From assembly GCF_904848585.1 (NCBI RefSeq), contig NZ_CAJHCR010000003.1, positions 124,001 to 188,000 of the forward strand: a stretch of DNA of 64,000 bases, given 5' to 3'. Numbering within the stretch: position 1 is the stretch's first letter; every line of letters begins with the position of its first letter. Source of the DNA: Paraburkholderia kirstenboschensis. GTDB taxonomy: Bacteria > Pseudomonadota > Gammaproteobacteria > Burkholderiales > Burkholderiaceae. Below are positions 36,467-45,105 of this stretch, piece by piece. Made by a program: the position numbers and the translations under genes. The notes under the pieces are model-generated. The model worked only from the letters and a program-made list of their open reading frames with translations, was not told where the DNA came from and did not search any database.

Positions 36467-37449
36467 TGCGCGACTCCCTTGAGACAGCCTTCGGGTTGGA
36501 CGGCGCTTGGGCTGCGGCCGTCCGCGTATCTGAATCCTTTGGGCAAGCCGGCGTCCTGTACGTGACCGTACAAGGCTTCCGCGGGCAGGGCTTGGGTGAG
36601 AATCGAGCGCGCGGCGACGAGCGAATCGATGTCGATTCCGGTGTCGTACCCCATCGATTCGAGGAGAAACGCGAGGTCTTCGGTAACGATGTTGCCGGTC
36701 GCACCGGGAGCGTATGGGCATCCGCCAAGACCCGCCTGGCTGGCGTCGATTGTCGTGACACCTGTCTCGAGCGCCGCGACCACATTGGCGAGACCCTGGC
36801 CGCGCGTGTTGTGGAAATGGGCACCGCCCGCCCTGCTGCCAAACTCGCTTTGCAGACGGCGGAACAGACGACGGACCTGCGTTGGGTTTGCGTATCCGCT
36901 GGTATCGGACAGGCCGATTTCATCGACTCCGCACTCCGCCATCGCGGCACACATCCGGATCGTCTGGTCATCGCTGACTGCGCCCGCGATCGTGCAGCCG
37001 AAAGCCACTGAAACACCCGCTTCGATTGCGATGCCAGGATATTCAGCGTCTCGCAATGCGACGATCTGCCGGACTTCTTCGATCATCTGGCCGGTGGTTT
37101 TACGGATGTTCGCCATCGAATGCTCGTTAGTCACCGATACCGGCAAGGTCACCTTATGGACACCCGATTCGAATGCCGCCTGGCAACCGCGAAGATTGGG
37201 CGCGAGGACCGCAACGTGCAGTCCGGGAATCGTCAATGCATGCGCCACGACCTCCCGGATGTCGGCCATCTGCGGCAGCAACTTCGCGGGCACAAACGAG
37301 CCGACTTCGATTTCCTTCAACCCGGCTGCGGCGAGCGCTGAGATCCAGCGTAATTTCGCGTCGGTTGGCATGACGCTTTTGATGCTCTGAAGACCATCTC
37401 GTGGACCCACTTCGCTAACCAACACGTGACAAGGCATAGAAACGCTCAA
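36463..37449 (-). CDS. Hydroxymethylglutaryl-CoA-lyase-family enzyme
   Basis: A 328-residue TIM-barrel lyase. Motifs: EVGPRDGLQSIKSVMPT, the metal ligands in HFHNTRGQGLANV and the signature SQAGLGGCPYAPGATGN with the conserved active-site Cys. HMG-CoA lyase makes acetyl-CoA and acetoacetate; close relatives cleave other 3-hydroxy-acyl-CoAs, including citramalyl-CoA analogues. The TTG at 37449 has an AAGGAGG site six bases upstream; an ATG 12 bases later is possible. It is the first gene of the IclR-linked operon and a palindrome lies just before it. The natural substrate is unknown and probably not leucine-derived HMG-CoA. Confidence 0.9.
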   Translation of the reverse strand: MSVSMPCHVLVSEVGPRDGLQSIKSVMPTDAKLRWISALAAAGLKEIEVGSFVPAKLLPQMADIREVVAHALTIPGLHVAVLAPNLRGCQAAFESGVHKVTLPVSVTNEHSMANIRKTTGQMIEEVRQIVALRDAEYPGIAIEAGVSVAFGCTIAGAVSDDQTIRMCAAMAECGVDEIGLSDTSGYANPTQVRRLFRRLQSEFGSRAGGAHFHNTRGQGLANVVAALETGVTTIDASQAGLGGCPYAPGATGNIVTEDLAFLLESMGYDTGIDIDSLVAARSILTQALPAEALYGHVQDAGLPKGFRYADGRSPSAVQPEGCLKGVAQ

Positions 37450-37463
37450 AATGTCCTCCTTAG

Positions 37464-37482
37464 CGTTCTGTTGTGAAGAACG
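37464..37482. promoter_or_regulatory. Candidate IclR operator 1 (CGTTCTG-N5-AAGAACG)
   Basis: CGTTCTG TTGTG AAGAACG matches the perfect palindrome at 37568 in 13 of 14 arm positions. It lies just before the ribosome binding site of the HMG-CoA-lyase gene, a position suited to repression. Confidence 0.6.
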
Positions 37483-37567
37483 ATGTTCTGTTACGGAAAA
37501 CTATACGGAGATAGAGCGGTGCCATCAACCGGGTAAACCCAGTTGATCGGTCTGTCTATCGGAATAT

Positions 37568-37586
37568 CGTTCTGCCCATCAGAACG
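37568..37586. promoter_or_regulatory. Candidate IclR operator 2 (perfect CGTTCTG-N5-CAGAACG)
   Basis: A perfect 7+7 inverted repeat with a five-base spacer, in the 282-base divergent region between the HMG-CoA-lyase operon and the IclR gene. Spacing and repeated occurrence fit a dimeric IclR-type site. Further partial copies occur at about 37484-37501 and 37714-37722. Confidence 0.65.
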
Positions 37587-37731
37587 TTGCGAACGTGTTT
37601 ACCCTGGTTTTCGACACTGCGAAGGGAGCGGAGCGGCGGGAATCTGAGGATGGTTATGGGCCCAGAGCTCGCGAATTGACGCGTGCCGGACGAACCTCTA
37701 CGATGGTCTGCTCCACAGAACGGTATTCGCA

Positions 37732-38502
37732 ATGCGATCGGACGATGACAAAGGCGGAGTAGCGGCGCTTGACCGGGCGTTTGCCATCCTCAGCGTTTTC
37801 CAGCCTGGCGAACGTGCGCTTTCGCTTGCCGAAATCGCGCGGCGCACCGGCTTTTACAAAAGCACGATCTTGCGATTGCTGAGTTCGCTCGAACGTGGCG
37901 GTTTTATCCGCAGACTTGACGACGGAAACTATTCGATCGGTCCTGAACCGCTCAGGCTCGCGCAGATATTCCAGGAGTCGTTCCACATTCGTGAGGTCAT
38001 TGAGCCGGTGCTGCGGCAGCTATCGGCGGATTCGGGCGAGACGTCATCGTTTTATGTGAGGCAAGGCGAGTATCGCGTCGTATTGCATCGCGTGGAGCCG
38101 CCTCGGTCGGTTCGGGTGTCGATCCGTGAAGGCGAACGTTTTCCGATTGATCGTGGCGCATCCGGGAAGATTCTCATCGCTTTTTCAAAGCCCTCGCGGG
38201 CAAATCACGATGCCGTGCGCGAGCGATTGTGGGCTCTGTCTTATGGTGAGCGCGACCCCGACACCGCAGCGGTATCGGTTCCCGTATTCGGTCCAAATAA
38301 CGAGCTTGCGGGCGCCTTGACGTTGTCCGGCCCGAAAGATCGACTCGGCGCCAGCGAGACGATGCGAGCCGCGTGCAATCTGTTGCTGACCGCTGCAACG
38401 CGGGCGACTGCTGCGCTGGGAGGCGATCACCGCATCTTCGCTTATGGAATGGCGCTGGCCGCGCAGTTCGACTTCCCGCCGCTCACCGACCAGAAGGCCT
38501 GA
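37732..38502 (+). CDS. IclR-family transcriptional regulator
   Basis: A 256-residue regulator. The N-terminal winged HTH (about 10-75) contains ALDRAFAILSVFQPGERALSLAEIARRTGFYKSTILRLLSSLERGGFI; the C-terminal IclR effector domain (about 85-245) has SSFYVRQGEYRVVLHRVE and RGASGKILIAFS. It is divergent from the HMG-CoA-lyase operon, with two matching palindromes between them, so it most likely represses or activates that operon and itself. The effector should be a pathway intermediate. Confidence 0.93.
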   Translation: MRSDDDKGGVAALDRAFAILSVFQPGERALSLAEIARRTGFYKSTILRLLSSLERGGFIRRLDDGNYSIGPEPLRLAQIFQESFHIREVIEPVLRQLSADSGETSSFYVRQGEYRVVLHRVEPPRSVRVSIREGERFPIDRGASGKILIAFSKPSRANHDAVRERLWALSYGERDPDTAAVSVPVFGPNNELAGALTLSGPKDRLGASETMRAACNLLLTAATRATAALGGDHRIFAYGMALAAQFDFPPLTDQKA

Positions 38503-38876
38503 CTCTCCGGTGACCGCGTACAAGGCGAGAACGGACAGGCGAAGAATGACGCTAGCATCATTGTGCTGACCAGCTGGAGACGGCAGAACTTCGCCTAACG
38601 CGACCGGCTTGCGCGCGACCAGCAACGACCAGTGGGTTACGCCCAATACGGCGATTCAGACTGGCAGGACCGGGCGATTCGTTAGCGAAACGCTAGTCGG
38701 ATTCGAATGACAGCGCCACGATTGCGCCTTGAGAGCACCGTGCTGTTTCAGCCGGTTCAACCTGTTTGCTCCGCCGCGAACAGGCGGCGATGCACATTGC
38801 GCAGGTGCACCCGCGTCGCGGTGTTCGCGGCGCGGGCGCATGCGTCGGAATGTCAGGCGAGTGCTTGCTCCTTCCT
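38503..38876. other. Intergenic region without recognised gene
   Basis: These 374 bases follow the IclR gene. Several short open frames exist on both strands but none has a ribosome binding site with protein-like composition. I see no RNA gene or clear terminator. Confidence 0.4.
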
Positions 38877-39062
38877 TCACTGCGGCTGAGCATCCTGTCG
38901 TGAAACAACGTACCTACCCGCCAGTTCTTGTGTCGATTGAGGAACCGTCGAGCCGGCTGCCATTGAACCGGACTCGGATCGCTGCGCCGGCGGGGATATC
39001 GCGGCGCCTACAAGGATTCCTGTCGAGGTGAGGAAGAACGCGGCTAACAAGACGAATGCCAT
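38877..39062 (-). CDS. Small exported or membrane-anchored protein
   Basis: A 61-residue protein beginning with a hydrophobic signal or anchor (MAFVLLAAFFLTSTGILVGA) followed by a polar, serine-rich tail. A strong GGGAGGG ribosome binding site lies eight bases upstream of ATG 39062. No family is recognised; small secreted proteins of this kind are common in Burkholderiaceae. The start signal and the signal-like N-terminus are the evidence. Confidence 0.55.
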   Translation of the reverse strand: MAFVLLAAFFLTSTGILVGAAISPPAQRSESGSMAAGSTVPQSTQELAGRYVVSRQDAQPQ

Positions 39063-39234
39063 TGTGTTGCCCTCCCGTACGTGAATAGCCCTTGCCGGCT
39101 AACAGCCTTGAGTCGCCTGCACCGTTCTCTCACTGAACAGCATGGGCGCTCAACCGTGAGCGGTGAATGTGCGCACACGGTCAATAAACTGCCGAACCTC
39201 CGTGTTCACTTCTTCCAATAGCCGTAGTGATGCG

Positions 39235-39588
39235 TTAGTACCCCTTTGTATAAAGCGACAGATGGTTACTCACCGACGTTACACCCGGCACGCCCGTCGC
39301 CACTTCCGAGGCCTGCTGGATCTGAGGACCGTCCGGCACGCTGCCGGATAATGTCACGACACCGCCGCGCGCCTTGACGAATACGTTCGATACGTTGAAG
39401 TTGGGCGCTTTCGATAACGCCTTGCGAACATCGCGAGCCAGCTGTTTGTCCGACTGCGTCGCCTTCCCGGAATGTGCAACCGGACTTGACGCCGTGTGCA
39501 TGTCGCTGCTGCTTTGCGCGTAGACGTTCGGCGTCACCGTCAGGCAACTAACCACGACAAGCCGACCTACTACTTCGAGTGCTCTCAT
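39235..39588 (-). CDS. Periplasmic BON-domain protein
   Basis: A 117-residue protein with a Sec signal peptide (about residues 1-25, ending VYAQ) and one BON domain (about 48-113): LARDVRKALSKAP, FVKARGGVVTLSGSVPDG, VPGVTSVSNHL. BON domains are in OsmY and related periplasmic proteins that help keep the envelope intact under osmotic stress. The usual GVVTLSG core is complete. It is probably monocistronic. Confidence 0.9.
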   Translation of the reverse strand: MRALEVVGRLVVVSCLTVTPNVYAQSSSDMHTASSPVAHSGKATQSDKQLARDVRKALSKAPNFNVSNVFVKARGGVVTLSGSVPDGPQIQQASEVATGVPGVTSVSNHLSLYTKGY

Positions 39589-40040
39589 AGCGGGCTCTTC
39601 CTGTTGTATTGGATCGATCTCAAGTCAAAGATAGTCAATCTTGCGCGCCGAACAAAGCAGTTCAAACGAGTAATGGAAAACCGTGTGGTTGAACACGGGC
39701 TCCCGCGGAGCCGGTCATGCTGACAGCTAAAAGGGCTATATCGACCAGTTCGAAAGGTTTCAGGGTTCGCATAACGATGAGTCTGCCGATGCGGGCTCTC
39801 AGGGATGTTGAGGAGAAGCCTATGAGCAACACCAGGTGAAAGTGCCCGACATTCCCAAACCGGTAGCGGCTTCGCTTTCTGCGTATTCGATTTGCAAGGG
39901 CGAGAACTCGGAGTAAATTGTGTCGCACCTGATATCGCTTTTGCCTTAGTCGCCGCAGTAATGGCCGAGCGGTATTTGCACCGTTCGTCGACGCGGCCGT
40001 CGAAGGTCGCTACCCAGTCACCTCGACTCTGGAGAACCTC
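39589..40040. other. Divergent intergenic region
   Basis: These 452 bases lie between the divergent BON-protein gene (minus) and the gene at 40041 (plus) and must carry both promoters. I see no conserved frame, RNA gene or strong palindrome. Confidence 0.45.
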
Positions 40041-40439
40041 ATGACAGATATCGCACTTGCACGCAAAAATGCCTGCCTCGCAGTGGTTCAGTCGGTATTG
40101 ACGGACCTGATCGACGACAGCGACCTGATCAACGCGGCTCTACGTGTTGCGGACTATCTGGCAGATGACCTTGAAGGCAAGATCACCGAAACCGACGCCG
40201 TTTTACTTGCCGTAGCCGCACTCACTAAAATGAACCGCGCGATTCGTGAATGGGACGACGTGGACGGCAATTCGATGGACGCGATGAGAGTCGCAGGCTT
40301 TGTCATCGATGAACAGATGAACGGGTACGACTTTGCAATCCATCCACATGAAACGACTTCGTCAGCGGCAAGAATGCATGCGCGAGCGGCCGCTGTGATT
40401 GGGGCAACGGGATCACCTGTGCGGCACGTTCACCACTGA
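40041..40439 (+). CDS. Hypothetical acidic protein
   Basis: A 132-residue, acidic, soluble protein (VLTDLIDDSDLINAALRVAD, ADDLEGKITETDAVLL, REWDDVDGNSMDAMRV), predicted mostly helical, without signal peptide or membrane segment. CTGGAG precedes the ATG at a good distance and third-position G/C is gene-like. I do not recognise the family. It stands alone between a BON-protein gene and a convergent transglycosylase gene. Confidence 0.7.
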   Translation: MTDIALARKNACLAVVQSVLTDLIDDSDLINAALRVADYLADDLEGKITETDAVLLAVAALTKMNRAIREWDDVDGNSMDAMRVAGFVIDEQMNGYDFAIHPHETTSSAARMHARAAAVIGATGSPVRHVHH

Positions 40440-40804
40440 AGCGCGAGCCTTGCCGGTCCGAGCAGGCGTTTCCGCGGTAGGAAAACCGGGCGCGGTGACC
40501 GCGCGGTTCGCCCGAAATTCGGTGCGCCGCCAGCCGGTCCGCTGGCGACTGTCTGAGCGCATTTGACTAGTTGCGCGATAGCACGGTAGTGAGGAGTTTT
40601 CGGAAAAATATTGGCGACCCTGCTAGTGAAGCGCCGCTTTTGGTACCTCAGCCGCGTCAGGTTCCGCGATAGGCCTTTGCATAGGCCGCCGTCGAAAAAG
40701 GATCGCTCCAGACCATCGAACAAAACAATTGAAACATCCGGCGTCAACGCGAGGCCACGGCAAGCAGATGCAATCCTGACGTGCTCAAAATGTACGAATA
40801 ATGG
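40440..40804. other. Convergent intergenic region
   Basis: These 365 bases lie between convergent genes. The only structure I see is the 15-base palindrome GCGCGGT-G-ACCGCGC at 40490-40504, which has too short a loop and no T-run for a classical terminator. No gene is recognised. Confidence 0.4.
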
Positions 40805-42316
40805 TTAGTGGCCCAGTTGCTGCCCTACGCGGCTTCGCTGCGCCTGCGCTTCCATGAGCAGGCGATAAGACGCGTAGTACTTATAGATGTTTCGCACGTA
40901 CGTGGTTGTCTCGATGCCGATCTTCTCTGCCACCACGATCTCGACGTTGTTGAACCAGACATCTGGATTGAGGCCCCGGGCCGCGGCCTCCTTGCGCATC
41001 TTCGCGATGTTCCCAGGGCCAGCGTTATAGCTCGCGAAGGCGAACAGCGGGCGATCTACCTCGGAGAAGTGCGCGTCCTGAAAGTAACGTGTCATGAGTC
41101 GATCAAGATACTTGGCGCCGGCATGAATATTCGACTCCGCTATTCGGATGTCCCCGACATTGAGCTCCTTACCCGTAGCCGGCATTAATTGCATGATGCC
41201 GACCGCCCCCACCCGGCTCTTGGCCCCCTGATCAAGCTGCGACTCCTGAAAACCCTGGGCTGCCAGCATGAGCGGATCGAAGTCGTATTGCTGGCCGTAC
41301 TTCGCGAATAAAGCCACGGTCTGTTTAAAGCGGTTGAGTTCGGCACTCTCAGCGTTGTTATGAATCTGCTTGATGCCTTGCATATACTGTTTGAGGCGGA
41401 CCTCCGCGACGCTTTGCTTCGTGATGAAATTGTCGTAGAAATCGCTGATCACAGCCTTGAGCTTGGGGCTCTGTTTGCGGATAGCCCAGCCCACATAGCC
41501 TCCATCACGCACTGCAATGTTGTCGTGCACCTTCACTTGCGGCAGCATCTGGGCCCACATCCGCGCCTTCCAGTCATCCACCACCACGATCTGAAGCAGA
41601 CCGACGTTCAGCATCTCCATCGCATCCTCGTCCTCGAGCGCATCCGGCAGCAGCACAAGCCGCATGGGCGGCTTGCCGGCTTTCTGGAAGCGGCCGTTAA
41701 CTGCAATCAGACTTTCGTAATAGCTACTAGAACGGCGCACCTGTACGGTCTTTCCGCTTAGATCGTCAAGCTTCGACAATTCTGGCGATTTCGGCCCGGT
41801 CAGTACCAGTTCACGCGTTGGCTTGAGGGCGCGCGCCGTGATGAAGTCGGCCTGTTTTAGACGCTCGTCGGTGACCGTCAGGTTGCCGACGGCGATATCG
41901 CCCATGCCGCTGTTGAGGCCGGGCAGCAGCCGATCGCGTGTCGTCGGAATCATGATCACGGTGATCGGACGCTTGTTGAGGCGATCGGCGTAGGTATTGT
42001 TGACGTACCGTTCAAAATCGCGCACGAAATCTGCGGTCAACCCGCGTTCGCGGCCTCGGTCATTAAAATACAGCGTACGACTGAAAGGTACGAGCACGCG
42101 GATCACGCGGCGTTCGAGCATCGCGTCGAAATCGCCGCGCCAAGGCTTGTTGGTCAGATCGATCCGGCGCGGCGGGCTTGCAGGCACCGGTCTGGCAGGC
42201 ACGGACGGCGACGACGCAGGCGAAGCCATGGAAGCCGGCCCAGGCGCCGCGCAAAGTGCGCTCCACGCGCACAGCGCGAACAGGCCTGCCACCGCCCAGA
42301 AACGAGCAGAACGCAT
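40805..42316 (-). CDS. MltF-like lytic transglycosylase with SBP domain
   Basis: A 503-residue envelope protein. An N-terminal signal (FWAVAGLFALCAWSALCA) and a Pro/Ser/Ala linker lead to a bacterial SBP family 3 domain (about 70-300; RVIRVLVPFSRTLYFNDRGRERGLTADF) and a C-terminal SLT goose-lysozyme-like domain (about 330-470) with the catalytic Glu in GFQESQLD, then VGIMQLMPATG and FASYNAGPGNIAKMR. This is the MltF arrangement, a membrane-bound murein lytic transglycosylase. ATG 42316 is chosen over a GTG three codons earlier. Confidence 0.92.
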   Translation of the reverse strand: MRSARFWAVAGLFALCAWSALCAAPGPASMASPASSPSVPARPVPASPPRRIDLTNKPWRGDFDAMLERRVIRVLVPFSRTLYFNDRGRERGLTADFVRDFERYVNNTYADRLNKRPITVIMIPTTRDRLLPGLNSGMGDIAVGNLTVTDERLKQADFITARALKPTRELVLTGPKSPELSKLDDLSGKTVQVRRSSSYYESLIAVNGRFQKAGKPPMRLVLLPDALEDEDAMEMLNVGLLQIVVVDDWKARMWAQMLPQVKVHDNIAVRDGGYVGWAIRKQSPKLKAVISDFYDNFITKQSVAEVRLKQYMQGIKQIHNNAESAELNRFKQTVALFAKYGQQYDFDPLMLAAQGFQESQLDQGAKSRVGAVGIMQLMPATGKELNVGDIRIAESNIHAGAKYLDRLMTRYFQDAHFSEVDRPLFAFASYNAGPGNIAKMRKEAAARGLNPDVWFNNVEIVVAEKIGIETTTYVRNIYKYYASYRLLMEAQAQRSRVGQQLGH

Positions 42317-42325
42317 GATATACAC

Positions 42326-42754
42326 CGTTGCGGTTCTGAGCCGCCGCGTCAGCGCTAGCCCACGTTGACCGTCGTCCTGCGGGGCTATCGATTTGAGCGG
42401 GAAGCCGTTTCAGTATTGGACTCCCACCCTCTTACAGCATAGTTACCTGTGAGAACGGTTCAAGGCTTATCGCGGCCTTCGATTCGATGATGGCAGCAGT
42501 AGTTGCAATCTACTGGCAATACCGATTCGCCTCGGCTGGCTTCCGACTGTCCTTTATCGCTCATGATTTGCCTTCACCAGTTCTGCGTAGGCGTCCCCCA
42601 CCTTCAAGGGAATCGACACGACACATCCTCTGATCAGCAGGGTCGCCTTGCGTCGCCCGCGGCTCGACGTGGGTCTGCAAGGCGATGCGTCCTTCGCGGA
42701 GATCATGCGTGCTGTATCGACGATGAACTGCGCGGGAAGCTCACTTCCCTTCGC
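42326..42754. other. Intergenic region
   Basis: These 429 bases lie between the 5' end of the transglycosylase gene and the 3' end of the MBL hydrolase gene. An open stretch on the plus strand (about 42592-42759) has gene-like codon use but no start and no homology I know. The transglycosylase promoter should be here. Confidence 0.4.
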
Positions 42755-43630
42755 TCACGCATAGCGCCATTCAAAACCTTTTTCGACCCGCCGCACGGTC
42801 CCCGCCGATGTCTCGGCAAAATGCGCGGCGAACACCGTCGCGCCCGTGTCCGCTGCATGCGCGAGCAGACGCTCGCGCGAAGCGCGGGCCTGTTCCTGAT
42901 CGAGACAGAACATTGAATTCCATTCGGGCCGATGCACCTGCACCGCGCTGTGCATCACGTCTCCGGAAAAGAGCGCCGTCTCGCCGCGCGAACGAATCTC
43001 AATGGCCATGTGACCGATGCTATGGCCGAAGGTCGGCACAAAGCGAATGCCGTCGAGAATCTCCTCACCCGTATCCGGCACGGCACGCGCCTGACCGGAC
43101 TCGATGACCGGGAGCACACTGTCGTCGAATACCATCCGCCGCGCCGCGCCTTCCGGGCTAGCGAAGAAGTCGCGTTCGCGCTCGCCGAACACATAGGTCG
43201 CGTTCGGAAACACGGGCGCCCAGCGGCCGTCCTGCCAATGCGTATTCCAGCCGACGTGATCGACGTGCAGATGCGTGAGCAGCACGTAGTCGATATTCTC
43301 GCGCGTGAAGCCCGCCGATTCGAAGCGTTCGAGCACGGGGTTATCGAGCTTGTCGAACAGCGCGCTGAACGGCCGTGACTTGCCGTTGCCGATGCCCGTA
43401 TCGACGACCATCGTCACGCCGCCGACTTCCACGACCCACAGATGCGTTTTCAACGGCACGCGCGCGTTGGTGAGATCGAGACTTCCGGTGGCGAAGCGTT
43501 CTTCGAGCTCGCGACCATCTTCATCGCTCCACGCCGGGAACAACAGGTTCGGCGCGAGCGCGAAGCCGGTTTCATCGACACGAGTGATGGTCGCGGCGCC
43601 GACGTGATGGACTTGTGAGGCGGGTTTCAT
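42755..43630 (-). CDS. MBL-fold metallo-hydrolase (lactonase-like)
   Basis: A 291-residue metallo-beta-lactamase-fold protein. Metal ligands are in LLTHLHVDHVGWNT (HxHxDH), TFGHSIGHM and LFSGDVMHSA, with a final FAAHF. Sequence style is that of the AttM/N-acyl-homoserine-lactonase-like and alkyl-sulfatase-unrelated MBL hydrolases. It is the last of three minus-strand genes after a DoeB-like deacylase and an MFS (gaps of 56 and 60 bases), so it may hydrolyse a lactone or ester in that pathway; quorum quenching is an untested alternative. Confidence 0.88.
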   Translation of the reverse strand: MKPASQVHHVGAATITRVDETGFALAPNLLFPAWSDEDGRELEERFATGSLDLTNARVPLKTHLWVVEVGGVTMVVDTGIGNGKSRPFSALFDKLDNPVLERFESAGFTRENIDYVLLTHLHVDHVGWNTHWQDGRWAPVFPNATYVFGERERDFFASPEGAARRMVFDDSVLPVIESGQARAVPDTGEEILDGIRFVPTFGHSIGHMAIEIRSRGETALFSGDVMHSAVQVHRPEWNSMFCLDQEQARASRERLLAHAADTGATVFAAHFAETSAGTVRRVEKGFEWRYA

Positions 43631-43690
43631 GGCAATCCGTTCTCTTCGGTTCGAATGCAGGTTTCAGTATGTGTCTCAGTGCGAGATTCA

Positions 43691-45049
43691 CTAAGCCGTC
43701 GCAGCGCGAACGCGCCGGGTCGCCACTGCATAGAGTAACGCGCTGACGAGCGCCGAGACCCCACCGACCAGCGCCAGTGCGTTTCCAAGACTCGTTCCCG
43801 TCTGGCCCAGCCGTTCGTTCAGATAGCCAACCGACAGCGGGCCCACGCCACCGCTGATCGCGTTCGTCATGAAGACGAGCAGCGCCAGCGAACGGCCGCG
43901 CATGCGGTTCGGCACGGCAATTTGCAACGGCACGGGCGCAAGTCCCATCGCGATGCTGGCGGTAAATGCACTCGTGCCATAGAGCACGATGGCAAGGCCG
44001 CTGCTCGCGACGAGCGGCATCGCAATGGCGGCGGGCACCAGCAATGCAACTGCGCATGCGGAGAAGCCCAGCACCTTGCGCAAGGTGGTGTCGTCGGTGA
44101 CGCGCGTGGCGAGCATCCCCGCGCATGCCACACCGAGAATACCGCCGACCATGTACGCAGGTGCGGCCATCTGTCCGACGGCTTTCGGCGCGAGGTGGAA
44201 ATGGCGCATCAGCAAGGTCGGGAACCATGCGGCGTGCGAGTAGAACAGCGTGATCAGCGCGACGTAGGCCGCAAAGTAAGGCAGGCAGAAGCGATTACGC
44301 ACGAACAGTTCGACTAGCACGTCGCGGAGCGACGGCATCTCGTTCTCCGCATGGGCGCCATGCGTGTTCGTTTCGAGCCGCGCCGGTTCGCGGACCGTGA
44401 ACGCGACGAGCGCGGCCAACAGCAAGCCTGGCAGTCCCACGGCAACGAACACCGCTTGCCACGGCGCAAAGCCGTGTGCGCTGAGCCATGCGCTGCCGTC
44501 GCCCGCTGCTGCCGCCGACAACAGCATGCCGCCGCCGAACAGCGCGGCGCCCCCGCCTACGTACGGCCCGAGCATGAACACGCTACTCGCACGCGCGACG
44601 CGGCGCGGCGCGAATATGTCGCTGAAGATCGACAGCGCCGCGGGACTCAAGGCGGCCTCGGCGACCGCCGTTCCGGCGCGGGCGAGCAGCAGTTCCGTAA
44701 AGTTGGTTGCGAAGCCGCACGCCATTGTCGAAATCGCCCAGATCGCGATGCACGCGGCGATCAGTTTCACCCGGTTGCCGCGATCGACGAGCCTCGCGAC
44801 GAACACGCCTGCCGTTGCGTAGCACATCGTGAACGAAAAGCCTTGCAGCAGGCCGATTTGCGTATCGGTAAGCGCCAGCGACTGCTTGATCGGCTGCACG
44901 AGAATGCTGACGACCTGGCGGTCCAGATACGAAAATGCAAAGCAGACGAAGAACAGCAGCACGACATACACGGGATGGCGCACGCTGTCGAAAGACTCGC
45001 TGCGTGCGACGCCATCGGCGGGCTGGATTGAAACAGGGCGAACGTTCAT
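43691..45049 (-). CDS. MFS transporter
   Basis: A 452-residue 12-helix major facilitator. Helix 1 has FSYLDRQVVSILVQPIKQSL, loop 2-3 has ARLVDRGNRVKLI, and LPGLLLAALVAFTVREP is mid-protein; this is the spinster-like/aromatic-acid or hexuronate-like MFS group. It sits between the DoeB-like gene (56 bases) and the MBL gene (60 bases), so it is inferred to move their substrate. Confidence 0.9.
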   Translation of the reverse strand: MNVRPVSIQPADGVARSESFDSVRHPVYVVLLFFVCFAFSYLDRQVVSILVQPIKQSLALTDTQIGLLQGFSFTMCYATAGVFVARLVDRGNRVKLIAACIAIWAISTMACGFATNFTELLLARAGTAVAEAALSPAALSIFSDIFAPRRVARASSVFMLGPYVGGGAALFGGGMLLSAAAAGDGSAWLSAHGFAPWQAVFVAVGLPGLLLAALVAFTVREPARLETNTHGAHAENEMPSLRDVLVELFVRNRFCLPYFAAYVALITLFYSHAAWFPTLLMRHFHLAPKAVGQMAAPAYMVGGILGVACAGMLATRVTDDTTLRKVLGFSACAVALLVPAAIAMPLVASSGLAIVLYGTSAFTASIAMGLAPVPLQIAVPNRMRGRSLALLVFMTNAISGGVGPLSVGYLNERLGQTGTSLGNALALVGGVSALVSALLYAVATRRVRAATA

Positions 45050-45105
45050 ATGCGGTCTCCGGCGTTGATGGACTCGGCTCGATCAGCCATATCAGCTCGA
45101 TCAGC

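Noticed and set aside
40490..40504. Palindrome GCGCGGT-G-ACCGCGC as terminator
   Set aside because: One-base loop and no T-run make a terminator unlikely; left as an unexplained palindrome in the intergenic note.
42592..42759. Plus-strand stretch with gene-like third-position bias ending FAHA
   Set aside because: It has no start codon after the upstream stop and no homology that I know; it may be a remnant or chance.
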